From contig MU619275.1 of NCBI GenBank assembly GCA_025201805.1, positions 36,700 to 100,699 on the forward strand: DNA of 64,000 nt, written 5' to 3'. This stretch comes from Parasitella parasitica (lineage: Eukaryota; Mucoromycota; Mucoromycetes; Mucorales; Mucoraceae). The notes beneath the pieces are model-generated. The model had not been told where the DNA came from and searched no databases. It saw only the letters and a list, made by a program, of their open reading frames with translations. Each line of letters opens with the position of its first letter. Position 1 is the first letter of the stretch. This document shows positions 30,114 to 40,478 of this stretch, one piece after another. The position numbers were made by a program, and so were the translations under genes.

Positions 30114-31114
30114 ATGGCTGGTATCACTGTTAAGGACGTCAACGCCCACTGTAAGTAGATCTGTTTCATTTATTATGCTTGTGTTTGGTATAAAAAAAAA
30201 AGGAATGTCGTAATTACGAAAAGAAGAGCATTGTAGCCAGGAGGGGACCACGGTACAAAAAAAAGAAAAAAAAGCCTTTTTCTGATTTTTCCTCGGTCAA
30301 GTGGATAAAAGCATGCGCTATACCGTTGAGGATATTATGCTCTTATCGTTTTTGCTAGTAGCATCAATATAGCATTTTGTCATGGTAGAAGGATGCGAAA
30401 TGTTGGACAAAGTTACAAAGTGTATTTGGGTGGCTTGTCTCTTTTGAACATGTACACACATTTTTACTACCTATCAACATGATCCCCTCTTTCTCTATGT
30501 CTTGCTTCCTGTTACCAAGCACACGCATTATTGAATACAACACCATATCTTAACTCGGTTCTTTTTTTTTTTTTTTTTTTTTNNNNNNNNNNTTATAGCT
30601 TTCATCAAAGCCTATGCTGCTTACCTCAAGCGTACCGGTAAGCTCGAGGTGCCCAAGTGGGTCGATCTCGTCAAGACCGGTACCTTCAAGGAATTGGCTC
30701 CCTATGATCCCGATTGGTACTTTATCCGTGCTGGTAAGTTCATCATCAATTGAGCGCTTAACATGAAATTAACACGGTAAACAGCCTCCGTCGCTCGTCA
30801 CATCTATATCCGCAAATCTGTTGGTGTTGGCGCTTTAAACAAGGTTCATGGTGGTTCCATTAACCGTGGTTCTCGTCCTTCTCATCACGTCGATGCTTCT
30901 GGTTCCGTCAACCGTAAGGTTCTCCAATCTTTGGAGAAGATTGGTGTCCTCGAAAAAGACAAAAAGGGGTAAGTTTTGCCTTTTCTGGGTTACTGTTATA
31001 TATATATGCTTATTGTTTTATTTGCAAACCAGTGGCCGTAAGATCACTCAAGATGGCCAGCGTGATTTGGATCGTATTGCCATGACCCTCGCCGAGGAAT
31101 CCGATGAAGAGTAA
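30114..31114 (+). CDS. rps19: 40S ribosomal protein S19 (eS19)
   Basis: Component of the small ribosomal subunit head, needed for 18S rRNA maturation. Four exons (30114-30150, 30599-30733, 30785-30968, 31033-31114) give 145 residues, the usual length. Recognised segments: [51 protein letters not shown], then [13 protein letters not shown], and [21 protein letters not shown]. The first exon is only 37 nt and intron 1 is long (448 nt as assembled), as is frequent for fungal ribosomal protein genes. Intron 1 contains a T run next to a 10-N gap (30583-30592), so its true length is unknown. Codon use is strongly biased to C/T-ending codons, unlike its neighbours, as expected for a highly expressed gene. 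AATAAA lies 32 bases after the stop. Confidence 0.97.
30583..30592. other. Assembly gap of 10 Ns
   Basis: Ten Ns directly after a 21-base T run inside RPS19 intron 1. The real gap length is not given by the sequence. Confidence 0.98.
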
Positions 31115-32070
31115 ACCTTTTCATTTGCTGCAATTTTTCTTAATAATAAAACTTGAAAAAGACACTATTTAAAAAAGCACACGGTGCTGTTATGATTGAG
31201 GAATCATCTCAACTAAAGAATATAAAGTACTTAATAAACTGGGTATCGGGATACAATCAGTTTAATACTTACCTGAATACTACACTCTAAGAATATGATG
31301 TAGGGGAAAGAAAACTCTCTGGATTCGTATCCAAATATGTTGAAAGATGAATAAAGACGACATTACTCAGCGCAAATGCTTAATGGATAGTGTAAAATCT
31401 AATGCATCAAGACAGTGAATGGCTTGGCAGAGGGGACAGAATCACTTCAAACTGCTATTTTTGTTGAAAGTTAGTATTTTCGTATATAATTGTCTCTCAA
31501 GGAGTATGTTTTGTTGAAAAACTTCAAATTTATAAAAATGGTTGTTATTTTAGTTATAGAGTAAAAACTATTTTACAGACCTCTTTTGGAAGTCTGTCAA
31601 AGCTGCAAGGCCAAACTATAAATTATCGTGAGCCATGTAAACGCCATATGACTTTATCCTCACTACAACTGTAGTAATAATAATAAACAAGAGGTATCAT
31701 TTTATATAAATGTGTATATGTGTGGGCGGGAATGATTTGATGGTATTATATACTTTCTGATTCTGCTGATGATTGTGATAAATTATAGTAAAAGGTAGAA
31801 ATAAATATAGAGTAATAGTAATAGAAAGAGAAAATAATTTACACAATGAAGGAGGAAATTTTTAGCTTGATCTATCTTTCTAAGAGAAAGTGGAGGAGGA
31901 GTATAAGAGAAAAAGATGTCATCTTGATCATTGTTGGTATTATGCAAGTGCTGTTTGTTGTTTGTGTGGGTGTGTGGGTGTGGGTGTGGGTGTGTAGGTT
32001 GTGGATGTTTGTGTTGATTGTGCTGGTGTTGTATGTGTGGGTGTGGGTGGTAATATGCTTTTGGAAAACT
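31115..32070. other. Convergent 3' region of RPS19 and the STE20-like kinase
   Basis: AT-rich. No gene recognised. The right end (31965-32052) is a GTGTGG-type tract in the 3' region of the kinase. Confidence 0.4.
31965..32052 (+). repeat. (GT/GGG)-rich microsatellite-like tract
   Basis: Imperfect GGGTGT repeats. GGG runs at 31968, 31976, 31982 and 31988 with loops of 3-5 bases satisfy the G-quadruplex pattern on the plus strand. It lies just past the stop codon of the minus-strand kinase, so the kinase transcript would carry the CA-rich complement. Confidence 0.6.
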
Positions 32071-33737
32071 TTAAGCGACGGCGTCAGGGAACACTTCACG
32101 AACGAGAGAAGAGAGTTCTTTTTGCTTTGTGCACTCAAGAGCGCCCTTTTTGATGTCAGCATGGATTTTCTGTTGAGTGAGCTATTGTTAGTATAATGGA
32201 CGAGCAATCAAACAAAAACCATTCACTTGCCTTCAATACTGCTTTGGCTCCAGGACGAGTAAGACCGTTATGTGTCAACATCCAGCGTACCAATTCAGTC
32301 ATTCCCTTGGATGGGACGGAAAAGTGGAACTTAGGAGGATCACCGTACAAGATGTCAGCGTAGATATCTTGGCTGTTTTCCAGGTAGTAGAGAGGTGGAA
32401 CACGGTCCATCATTTCGATAATGGTAATGGCAAGTGACCAAACATCAACATTTTCTTTATAGGGACTTTCGGAAACAACCTCAGGTGCCATCCACTAATG
32501 ATTGCGCGTTAATAAACATGTGAAAAAGGACACGATTTCAAACATATACCTTGGCTGTTCCTAAGCGTGATTTGTTGACCTTGTTGATGGGAGTAGCCAG
32601 GCCAAAGTCGGCTGAAATACAACATTCGGTGAGTGTTTGCTTGTTTATACAATACAAAATGCCTTACCCAATTTGACTTGACCGTTGCGACTCAAGAGGA
32701 TATTCTCACACTTTATGTCACGATGCATGTAGTTCTTGGAATGGAGGTAGACGAGACCCTCCAGGCACTCTTTGGCAATACGCACGGCATTGCCTTCGTT
32801 CAAGCCGACGGTGGTGTTGTACAGCAAGTTGAATACGGAGCAGGACATGAGCTCCATGCACATCCAAAGATGGTCTTCCCAGAGACAGGCTTCTCTGATC
32901 TGGATCAAGTTTGGGTGGCTCAAGCAGCCCATGATACGTAATTCTCTCAGAATATAGGCATGATGGGGGGTATCTTGGTCTTCTATGTAGCATCTTTTGA
33001 TGGCTACATAAGTCTTTGTGTGCTTTCTTAATGCCCGTACTACGGCTCCATTGGCGCTGTAGATGTTGCGTTAGTTCTTGTGAGGATATTAAAATTTTTG
33101 ACAAGTGTAACCTTACCCGCTGCCCACTTGACGAAGTCCTTCAAACTGCTCTTTGGGGTTTAACTCCATTATTTTTGATCCGGGAAGCACTTTCCGAAGC
33201 TTGGCATCAAACTCAGCATGCAGTTTGCGCTTGACTTTGACTATTGGCGGTGGTAAGGGAATGATGCTGAGAGATTTGCCAACGGGTATCCAACGCTGCT
33301 TTTTTCAGACGTAAGCAAAATAAAATCTAGGTTACAGCCTCATGTAATTTTATACCTTTGTTTGGGCTTTGGGTTTGCTCTCTGTAGGCTTTTTTTTGGG
33401 CTGCTGTTGCATGCTATGATGGATTTTATTTTTATTTTTTTCCCATGCTTCTTTGATAATGTCTGGAATCTCAAAATTTCCAGGAACACGCCAAGGTGCC
33501 TGAGATTTCATTTTAACGTTACTATACACCAGCGTGTAAAATATATATATATATGTATAAAAAAGGTACCTTTCTACCGCTAATGTTGTTGACATTGCTG
33601 GACTTTTCTTGGGGCTGTTGGTTGCTGATGGTTAGCAATTTACGTGGTTTTGTATCCATGATCTTCTGCTGTGGTGAAGCAAGCCGGGTTGCAGCAGAGG
33701 AACTTGATGTATCAAATAATGTGGGGGATGTACTCAT
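32071..33737 (-). CDS. STE20/PAK-like serine/threonine protein kinase
   Basis: Seven exons (33737-33570, 33499-33356, 33298-33117, 33056-32668, 32611-32550, 32494-32231, 32169-32071) give 435 residues. Kinase landmarks in order: Gly loop VGSGANGAVV (about 162-171), VAIK lysine (185), HRDIKCEN (Asp278), DFG (Asp296), GTAKWMAPE, DVWSLAITIIEM, and an Arg in LTRPGAK. Intron position inside the Gly loop and the STE20-like subdomain VIII suggest the STE20/PAK group, which signals below Cdc42/Rac in polarity and stress. The N-terminal 150 residues are low complexity; no CRIB (ISxP...H..H) motif was found, so a classical PAK is not supported. The last intron uses GC-AG (GCAAGT donor), needed to reach the C-terminal KKIHADIKKG ... 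VFPDAVA and stop. Confidence 0.85.
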
Positions 33738-34443
33738 TGTAGAGTAAGCCACTTTTTGATATATTGAATTATTTGATATGGTGGATATTTTAGAAGTAAG
33801 CCGAAAAGGAAAAGAGCACAATTGCCACCCTCTTGTCGTATAAAAAAGAAGGAAAAGAGAAAGAGAAAAAAAATATATGTACAAGGAAAAAAAGGGGGGA
33901 AAAAGATTTATTTATTTTGCCTCGACTAGCAGGTTATTACACTCTCTCTACACTGCGATAATATATGTAGTATTATTGATGTGTGTGTGAAGAAAAACAG
34001 CTAAGGGGCCGAAGGGTTACAGAAATAAAATGATAATAAAACGGGCTTTTCTTTTTCTGTATCATTTGAACTCTATTCCGTCTTGATTCTCCATTGCTAC
34101 TGCGTAGGGCTGATACATTTCCTCCAGTCATTAAGAATGCCAATGCTAGTGTTTCATCTTTCACTGTAAACTATAAAAGGCATGCGCAAGCCAGTGGTCG
34201 TCATTTTATAAAGCCACAGAGCTCATTTGCAATGAGATGATCGCTAATATATGTATACAATATCAATATGTGTTCATATCGTTGCTTTAAAATGTATTGT
34301 AACACCATCCAAGTAGTACTCATCGCCTCGCTCGGGTATCATCTCCAATCGTAAACTATATATAATCTTCGTGTACAAAGTGTGCCTCAATAACAGCAAC
34401 AAAAAAAAAAAGTGCTGCAAATATACATTATCAAGCCGTTGCT
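33738..34443. other. Intergenic between kinase start and Gln-rich gene end
   Basis: About 700 bases. A/G-rich sequence near the kinase start, then AT-rich sequence. No gene recognised. Confidence 0.35.
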
Positions 34444-36050
34444 TTATTCATAGTCAAAATATCTATTGCTCATATTACTTTTATTACCAACAAGGGATGG
34501 TAGTTGTTGTGATGATGGTGGTACAATAGTAGAAGAAGCAGAAGTTGATGCTGGCGGTCCTGCAGTGGAAATACTAGATGGTGATCTATTGGTGCTATTA
34601 TCTTTTTTGAACAAGAAATCTGTTAATGGACGTATGATGATGGATTCGTTTGTTATGGGTGGTGCCATTGGAGGCGATGTGGATTGCAATAGCGGTTGTG
34701 TAGATTGGCGAGGGGACGCAGGCAATCGGTATGATTGTTGTTGTTGTTGTTGTTGTTGATACCAATCAAGCTGCTGCTGCTGCTGCTGCTGTTGTTGTTG
34801 TTGTTGATGCATTGCTAATCCCCCATATTCGGTGGTAGCCATGTCTTCATTATGGTATCTCAAAGATGTTTGTTGCTGCTGAGTGGGATATACATTCTTT
34901 GTGGTAGTATGATTGCTATCAGGTCTCTAGTTTTTTACACAATGTGTTACCTCCAACCAAAAACGAAAATAAAGCTATCTTACCTCTCTTTGCTGTTCAT
35001 GAGCCATGTCGGTATATATCATGTATGTAATGTATGCATGCATCGCATTCCTTTTAATACGAGGATTTTGTTTCTACGCCAAAAATAAGTCCCTGCTACT
35101 TTCGAAGCTTCCATCGTTCACATCATATCTTACCATCGACAGGTATTGCCACGAAAAAGCATGTGTACCCTCAGATTGTGACTCATGCTATTTAAGAATG
35201 ACAAAGATGAATACATGATACAAAGTTTGTTGTCAATGCATCCTAAATGTATGCATAGCCTAGTTTGTTAACGTACCGCCCCTCTCATCTCCTCATCTTC
35301 CTTGATGTGATTGTTTGGCAAGCCGTTCCACGTGTCCGACGAAAATACTCCATGTCCTGATACCGAGGGTCTTGAGTACCTATGACGTCTTTCACTGTAA
35401 CGACGATGCAGCATGGAAGCTGAGGATCGGCCATCGCTATCATCATTTGAGCCATATGTAAATGACTTTCTTTTCGTTGTACCTTTCAAAAAATTACACA
35501 TTAATTTTTTTTTCCTCCTTGACACTCTTTCTTCCTTACCGTGTCTTCCGTATAATCTAATCTCTCTTCTTTCGTAGGATCTACCTTTATATTCACCTTC
35601 ATCATCTATTACAGCTGCAGCTGCAGCCAATAACATAATGGGATCAGGCTGACTTCGTTCTTGATGTAAGTGTAGATTGGTATCAGTTTTGATTGGTAAA
35701 GAAACCTTAATGTCTCCTATTGTATGATATAACGTAAATGTCAGTTTTTTTTTTCCCATGGAAAAAACTGTAATCACCTTTGCTAGATGCTCTTCTTTTA
35801 GTAATGTTGACAGGAGCTACATCGTTTGCTAATGAAATAATGAATAAAAATGCTCAGGTCTTTATTGCCTACTATTACCGTTTGGAGATGTAACTTGATT
35901 GGCCAAGTCTATCAATATACGGCTTACGTCTGCGTCCACCTCTCTGTGATTGTTTGAGGTGGAATTCAAATCCTGATGCAAATTATCATGGGTGTCTCCT
36001 CTTGTTGAGGATGATCGTGGCTGTATTTGTGTTGGATATTCTTGCAACAT
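34444..36050 (-). CDS. Gln-rich disordered protein of unknown function, multi-exon
   Basis: No family recognised. Proposed exons: 36050-35879, 35828-35778, 35716-35540, 35482-35277, 35187-35134, an optional 9-nt exon 34992-34984, and 34878-34444, giving 364 or 367 residues. The first four junctions keep frame with standard sites. The protein is hydrophilic: an acidic/Ser start, KRRASSKG, an Ala run (LLAAAAAVIDDEGEY), Arg/Tyr-rich text (RYSERRHRYSRPS), then two Gln runs encoded by mixed CAG/CAA, and Ser/Pro-rich sequence ending FDYE. Such composition is seen in fungal transcription-related and signalling proteins, but nothing more specific can be said. The micro-exon (Gln-Arg-Glu) is supported only by flanking AG and GTAAGA. 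Confidence 0.55.
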
Positions 36051-38527
36051 TTTTTTAGCCAAGGAAGAAATAAAAGAAAAAAAGAAAGAAAAAAAATAGA
36101 GAGAGAAAGAAAAAGGGATATGTGTAATACAGCACATAATTTTTATTTTAAATTTGGTTTGCTGATTGTTGTTGGTGTAATTGCTTCTTCTAAACGATTT
36201 GGAGGCCGCAGATGGGCCATCATATGTACCAACTTTCAACTTTCTCCAGTACCCATTTTTCGTCCAGAGTCAGTAGAATCTACAATGATAGCTTACAATA
36301 TACTTCTTTTTTCGTTTATTAAACATCTCATGTTTCTTTTCTTCAGTACCATAAACCGAAAAGAAAATGTGCTAGCATTTCGCTTTGCTTTTATTTGAAA
36401 CTCTTGAAAATTTATCCTTGATTGAATATAAAAATAACACCAATGTGTGCCAACATGTATCTTTTGTAGCCTTTTTCTGCGTTTGTCCCAGTCAGTATTT
36501 CGACAAATTTTAATTATATAGCAACCCAGAAAACTGTCCCTTCCACTCTTTTTGGGATACACAAATTTAATGAACATGTGAAATGTAAAAAATCATCTGC
36601 GATCACATCTATTATGGCATAATGCAATACAATCTCAAGGAAATAAAGCTGTAAAAAGATACATTATGATGGACGTGACGGATTTGTTTACTACCTGGCT
36701 TGTAGTATATGTAAACATTATTGATGTTATGGATGATGTCCTAACGTTTGTTAATGAAGCCAAGATCAGATTGAAATCAAATCGTGGTCAGATAAAAATC
36801 AGTTGTGATTATTAAATCAGATAGCATATTTTCACAGAGGTTTTAATATTTGTTCAGCCGCACTAATATGTACATATAGTCAAGATCATGCAACGTAAAG
36901 TACATTATACCCTTATTTGTTGTTCATAGAGTCTGGTTTTGTAAATTAGGTCCTTCGACTAATTATAGTCTCTTTATTTTTTCCGGATAGACCATGTCTT
37001 TGTTTCGAAATAAAGCTAAGCTATTTCACTCAACTTTAAACATTTTGATATAACAAAAATACATGAGAATGGTGTTTATCACACCTTAATGAGCAGCAGA
37101 CGTATTCTTATTCTCAATCAATTTTGAAAACAAGAGGTACTTGACATAATAATGCTGGCTTCTCAAATTAGAGAAAAAAAAATGTATATATATTATTTAT
37201 TTGTGTTGTATGGATAAAAAGAAAAGAAACAATAAAGACACAGGATTATACACGATATTTGCAAAGACTATTTATTTTATTGAATGTGGCTATCGGGTAC
37301 ATGAGTCTATAAGAAAGAATACGTTTAGTATACAGAAGTATTAGTATAGCCTAGGTAGAGATAATGTCCATATCAGTGTAATCTCGGTAGAATCATTTGC
37401 ATAATTGAGAGAATACCCGAAAAGTTGGATCTCAGGCACGGCATCATATTGACAGAACTAATATAATACATTCGCAACAATACATCATCTTTTCTTCAAG
37501 ATAATTTCCAAGCCTGTCCTCCCCAATATGATGCATACTCCAACAACTACATCGTCTAACTATCACATCCTCATTACTCAAAACTACCCAACTGAAATAA
37601 TAATTGAGACAGAATTAAAAAATCAAACAGTATTACTATGTGAGTAATACTTGGTGTTGCATGTCAAGTTCAATAATGTTTAATTATAATCACAGATAGT
37701 ATAAAATAGGAGGTCTATTTTATATATTCATTGTAAATTATATTCTTATTTCCTCTATTACAAGCTTATAGAACCAATTGATTTAGTCCTCACGTCAATA
37801 TCTACACGCCAATATCTTATTAAGCATGATGGCTCGGCTATATTACATCGGTAATAGTCTATTCCTTGTCATTTGTACACAAAGAATTACCAATCAAGTA
37901 ATTACGCTACTGTATCTAGACCAACAATCATCCATTGATTAGCATCTGAACATTTTTTTTTTAAAGAAAAAGTATTTCAATGGCGATGCAACCGAAAGTA
38001 GGGCCTATTTTGGAGCTTTTTGATTGAAAAGGGCACAATCAGGCCTATACGAGTACAACTTGATTTCTACTAGGCAATGTGTCTATCAAAAGTTATACAG
38101 TGTGATTCAACATCTAAGTTTCAACAGAATATCCTTGGTTGCATATCTGATATGTAGTAGTAGGTTTCTCGAAATATTGAACGGCGAAAATCAAGGTTCT
38201 AAAACAACCCAAGGTTAAATGTACTGTATTTACACTACAGGGATGCGGTGTTTCCGAATAGTTTCGAAACACAAACATTGTTTTCTTCAATTCGCATTGA
38301 AATGAGACTGGGCGGTGTATATTATCTGGATGTATGAAATCAAAATCGATTATACCTAACCAACAAGGGTCCCCTTTTATTCAAAATCTGATCCTACTCT
38401 AAGATTCAAGTTTGTGCTGAAAAACAGGAATAAAAGTTTAAGCTTGGGACGCAACTGTATGGAATTCGTTCCTATTAAAAAAAGACAATCTAATGCAATA
38501 TTATTGTTTGTTCTTTGTTGATGCATT
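36051..38527. other. 2.5-kb intergenic region
   Basis: AT-rich. The left end is the promoter side of the Gln-rich gene, with purine-rich sequence at 36060-36110. Small frames (for example 36577-36293 minus) have no recognised motif and no splice partner. I see no RNA gene or transposon signature. Confidence 0.35.
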
Positions 38528-40212
38528 CTATTTTTTCTTATTGGTAACTAAGCGGGTAAAAAAAAAATTAGTGTTACAAATTTCCAACATTTAAATCTAT
38601 TCAAAATCACCATTAAACTATCAAAAAGGGATAAAGTTAATAAAACCAATTGCGTTCTGATGAATGATGAAAATACCTTGAAATGTGCAATGTCTCCATC
38701 TTCCATGACGTACTCTTTGCCCTTTTGAAGGAATTTTCCTGCTGCTTTCACTGCACTTTCGGTCCCCAGTTGCTTCAAATCCTGAAACTTCATGATTTCT
38801 GCAGAAATAAACCCTCTTTCAAAATCAGTGCTATTTTCAATAAAAAAATAATAATTAATACATTGCGAATTAAATTAGCAAAAACCCAAATTTTACTGAA
38901 TAATCCCTGCTGCCTGCGGTGCTTTTGCAATATTCTACAGAGAAACATAAATGAGTATTCCATGGATAACTTCTGATATATAAGCCTAAATAACTCACTC
39001 TGACTGTCCAAGCTCTCACCTCTTGCTTTCCGCAGGTGAAATAATGGATTAAATCAAGAGCTTTATAACCTGCCAAAATAACCCGAGGCATTTGAGATTC
39101 AACATGATGATCATTCAAATAAACAGCGGCTTCTTCCTTTGACATGTCAGCCAACTTGGATTCGAGTGATACAGAAAGTGGAATGATTAGATCTCCTTTA
39201 TTATTCTCATCAACCCATTTCTGAATGTCTGGTAGATGTTTGCTTTGATTTCCGCTGACGAAATCTTCCTCGCTGCAGTTACAGAGGTAAATTATTGGCT
39301 TTGCTGTCAATAAATGTAGACTGTTGATAGTGTTGACTTCGTTGTTGTTCCAATCTCCCTTTCTGACATCTCTGCCCTGAGCCATAAATTCAGCTAGTCT
39401 TTCAACAATACCTAGCTCTTCTTTTTTAGATAATGCTCCTGGTAATCGTTTAGAATCAGGAAATTTAGCTAGTTTAGCTAATTCAATCAACTGACGCTCC
39501 AGCATTTCTTCATCCTTGATGCGAAGTTCGTTTTGGATAATCTCTAGATCTCGAACAGGGTCTATTGTGTTCTCCACATGTGTGATATCATCATTTTCGA
39601 ATGTTCGGACAAGGTGATAGATGGCATCGACTGAGGACACATTGGATAAAAACGCATTACCGAGGCCTGCACCTTGGGATGCTCCTCGCACAAGGCCAGC
39701 AATATCTACAACTGTCAGCTATGTTCAAACGTTAGTAATATACCTTTTTGCATCAATTTTTTTTATCGAGTCTACGTACATGAGCAGGTGTGATCTTGTT
39801 TGGTTTGTAAGTATCCACAAGCCATTTGAATCTTTCATCAGGAACTTGGACTCGAGCTTCAGATGGATCAATGGTACAGAATGGATAATTCTCTGCAGGG
39901 ACGCTGCTATTTGTCAAAGCATTAAATAGAGAAGACTTGCTATTTTATGACAATAAAACTATTATTAGGATGATGCAGATCAAATTAACCAAGAACTGTA
40001 CAGTACCCAATGTTGGGCAAACCAACGACTCCTATTGATAGATTGTTGGAAGGTCTACCCAACAGAACTGTTTCGCTAGGTTCATCCTTTTTGTTGGCCT
40101 TTTTCTTTGCAAAGGCAATGCTGCTAGAATTGAATAGTCTACGGTTAAGCAAACAAGGTACCTTTCTTGTGATTTTCAGCATTTTTTCTGGCAAGCCCAT
40201 CCTCTTGAGCAA
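38528..40212 (-). CDS. YchF/OLA1-family GTPase, mitochondrial type
   Basis: Obg-like P-loop ATPase/GTPase related to OLA1; the N-terminal Arg-rich, acid-free stretch ([17 protein letters not shown] ... RRLFNSSS) looks like a mitochondrial presequence, as in yeast Ylf2. Exons: 40212-40007, 39939-39780, 39718-38999, 38934-38897, 38830-38677, plus a short last exon near 38549-38528. Seen: G1 [15 protein letters not shown], the YchF switch region [15 protein letters not shown]3 [17 protein letters not shown], the NCSEEDF motif in place of NKxD, the helical insert, and the TGS domain with [21 protein letters not shown] and GDIAHFK. The family usually ends with VTxKKK-like residues; these are encoded at 38549-38531 (VTNKKK and stop) but the AAG-GTATTT donor joins them one base out of frame, so the last junction is unresolved. 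Confidence 0.85.
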
Positions 40213-40478
40213 AGGGGGGCATGAATTTAACGACTATGGTACCTATGAGAAAGTGACTCGAAAAGTGACCTTTTTGTTCAACTATACGGTACTCTGGCAT
40301 GATAAGTGGAGCTATCTTTGGCATCTCAATATGTACTGTAACGGTAAATAAATTAAAAGAAAGAGCAATGACTGATGGTAATTTTATTTCAACGTATAAT
40401 CGAAAATTGCATGCTTAACACTGAAATATTTTTATTTTTTTTAAATTGCTACACATCACTTTTGGTAAGAGGAGCATT

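Noticed and set aside
31846-32196. 116-codon plus frame with Val/Trp repeats
   Set aside because: Product of translating the GTGTGG tract; overlaps the last exon of the kinase on the other strand.
33350-33600. CRIB domain in the STE20-like kinase
   Set aside because: NISGRKAPWRVPGNFEIP resembles the start of a CRIB only superficially; the His pair and Pro spacing are missing.
36293-36577. 94-codon minus frame rich in Lys/Arg
   Set aside because: Checked as a possible transposon fragment; no recognised motif and no flanking repeat.
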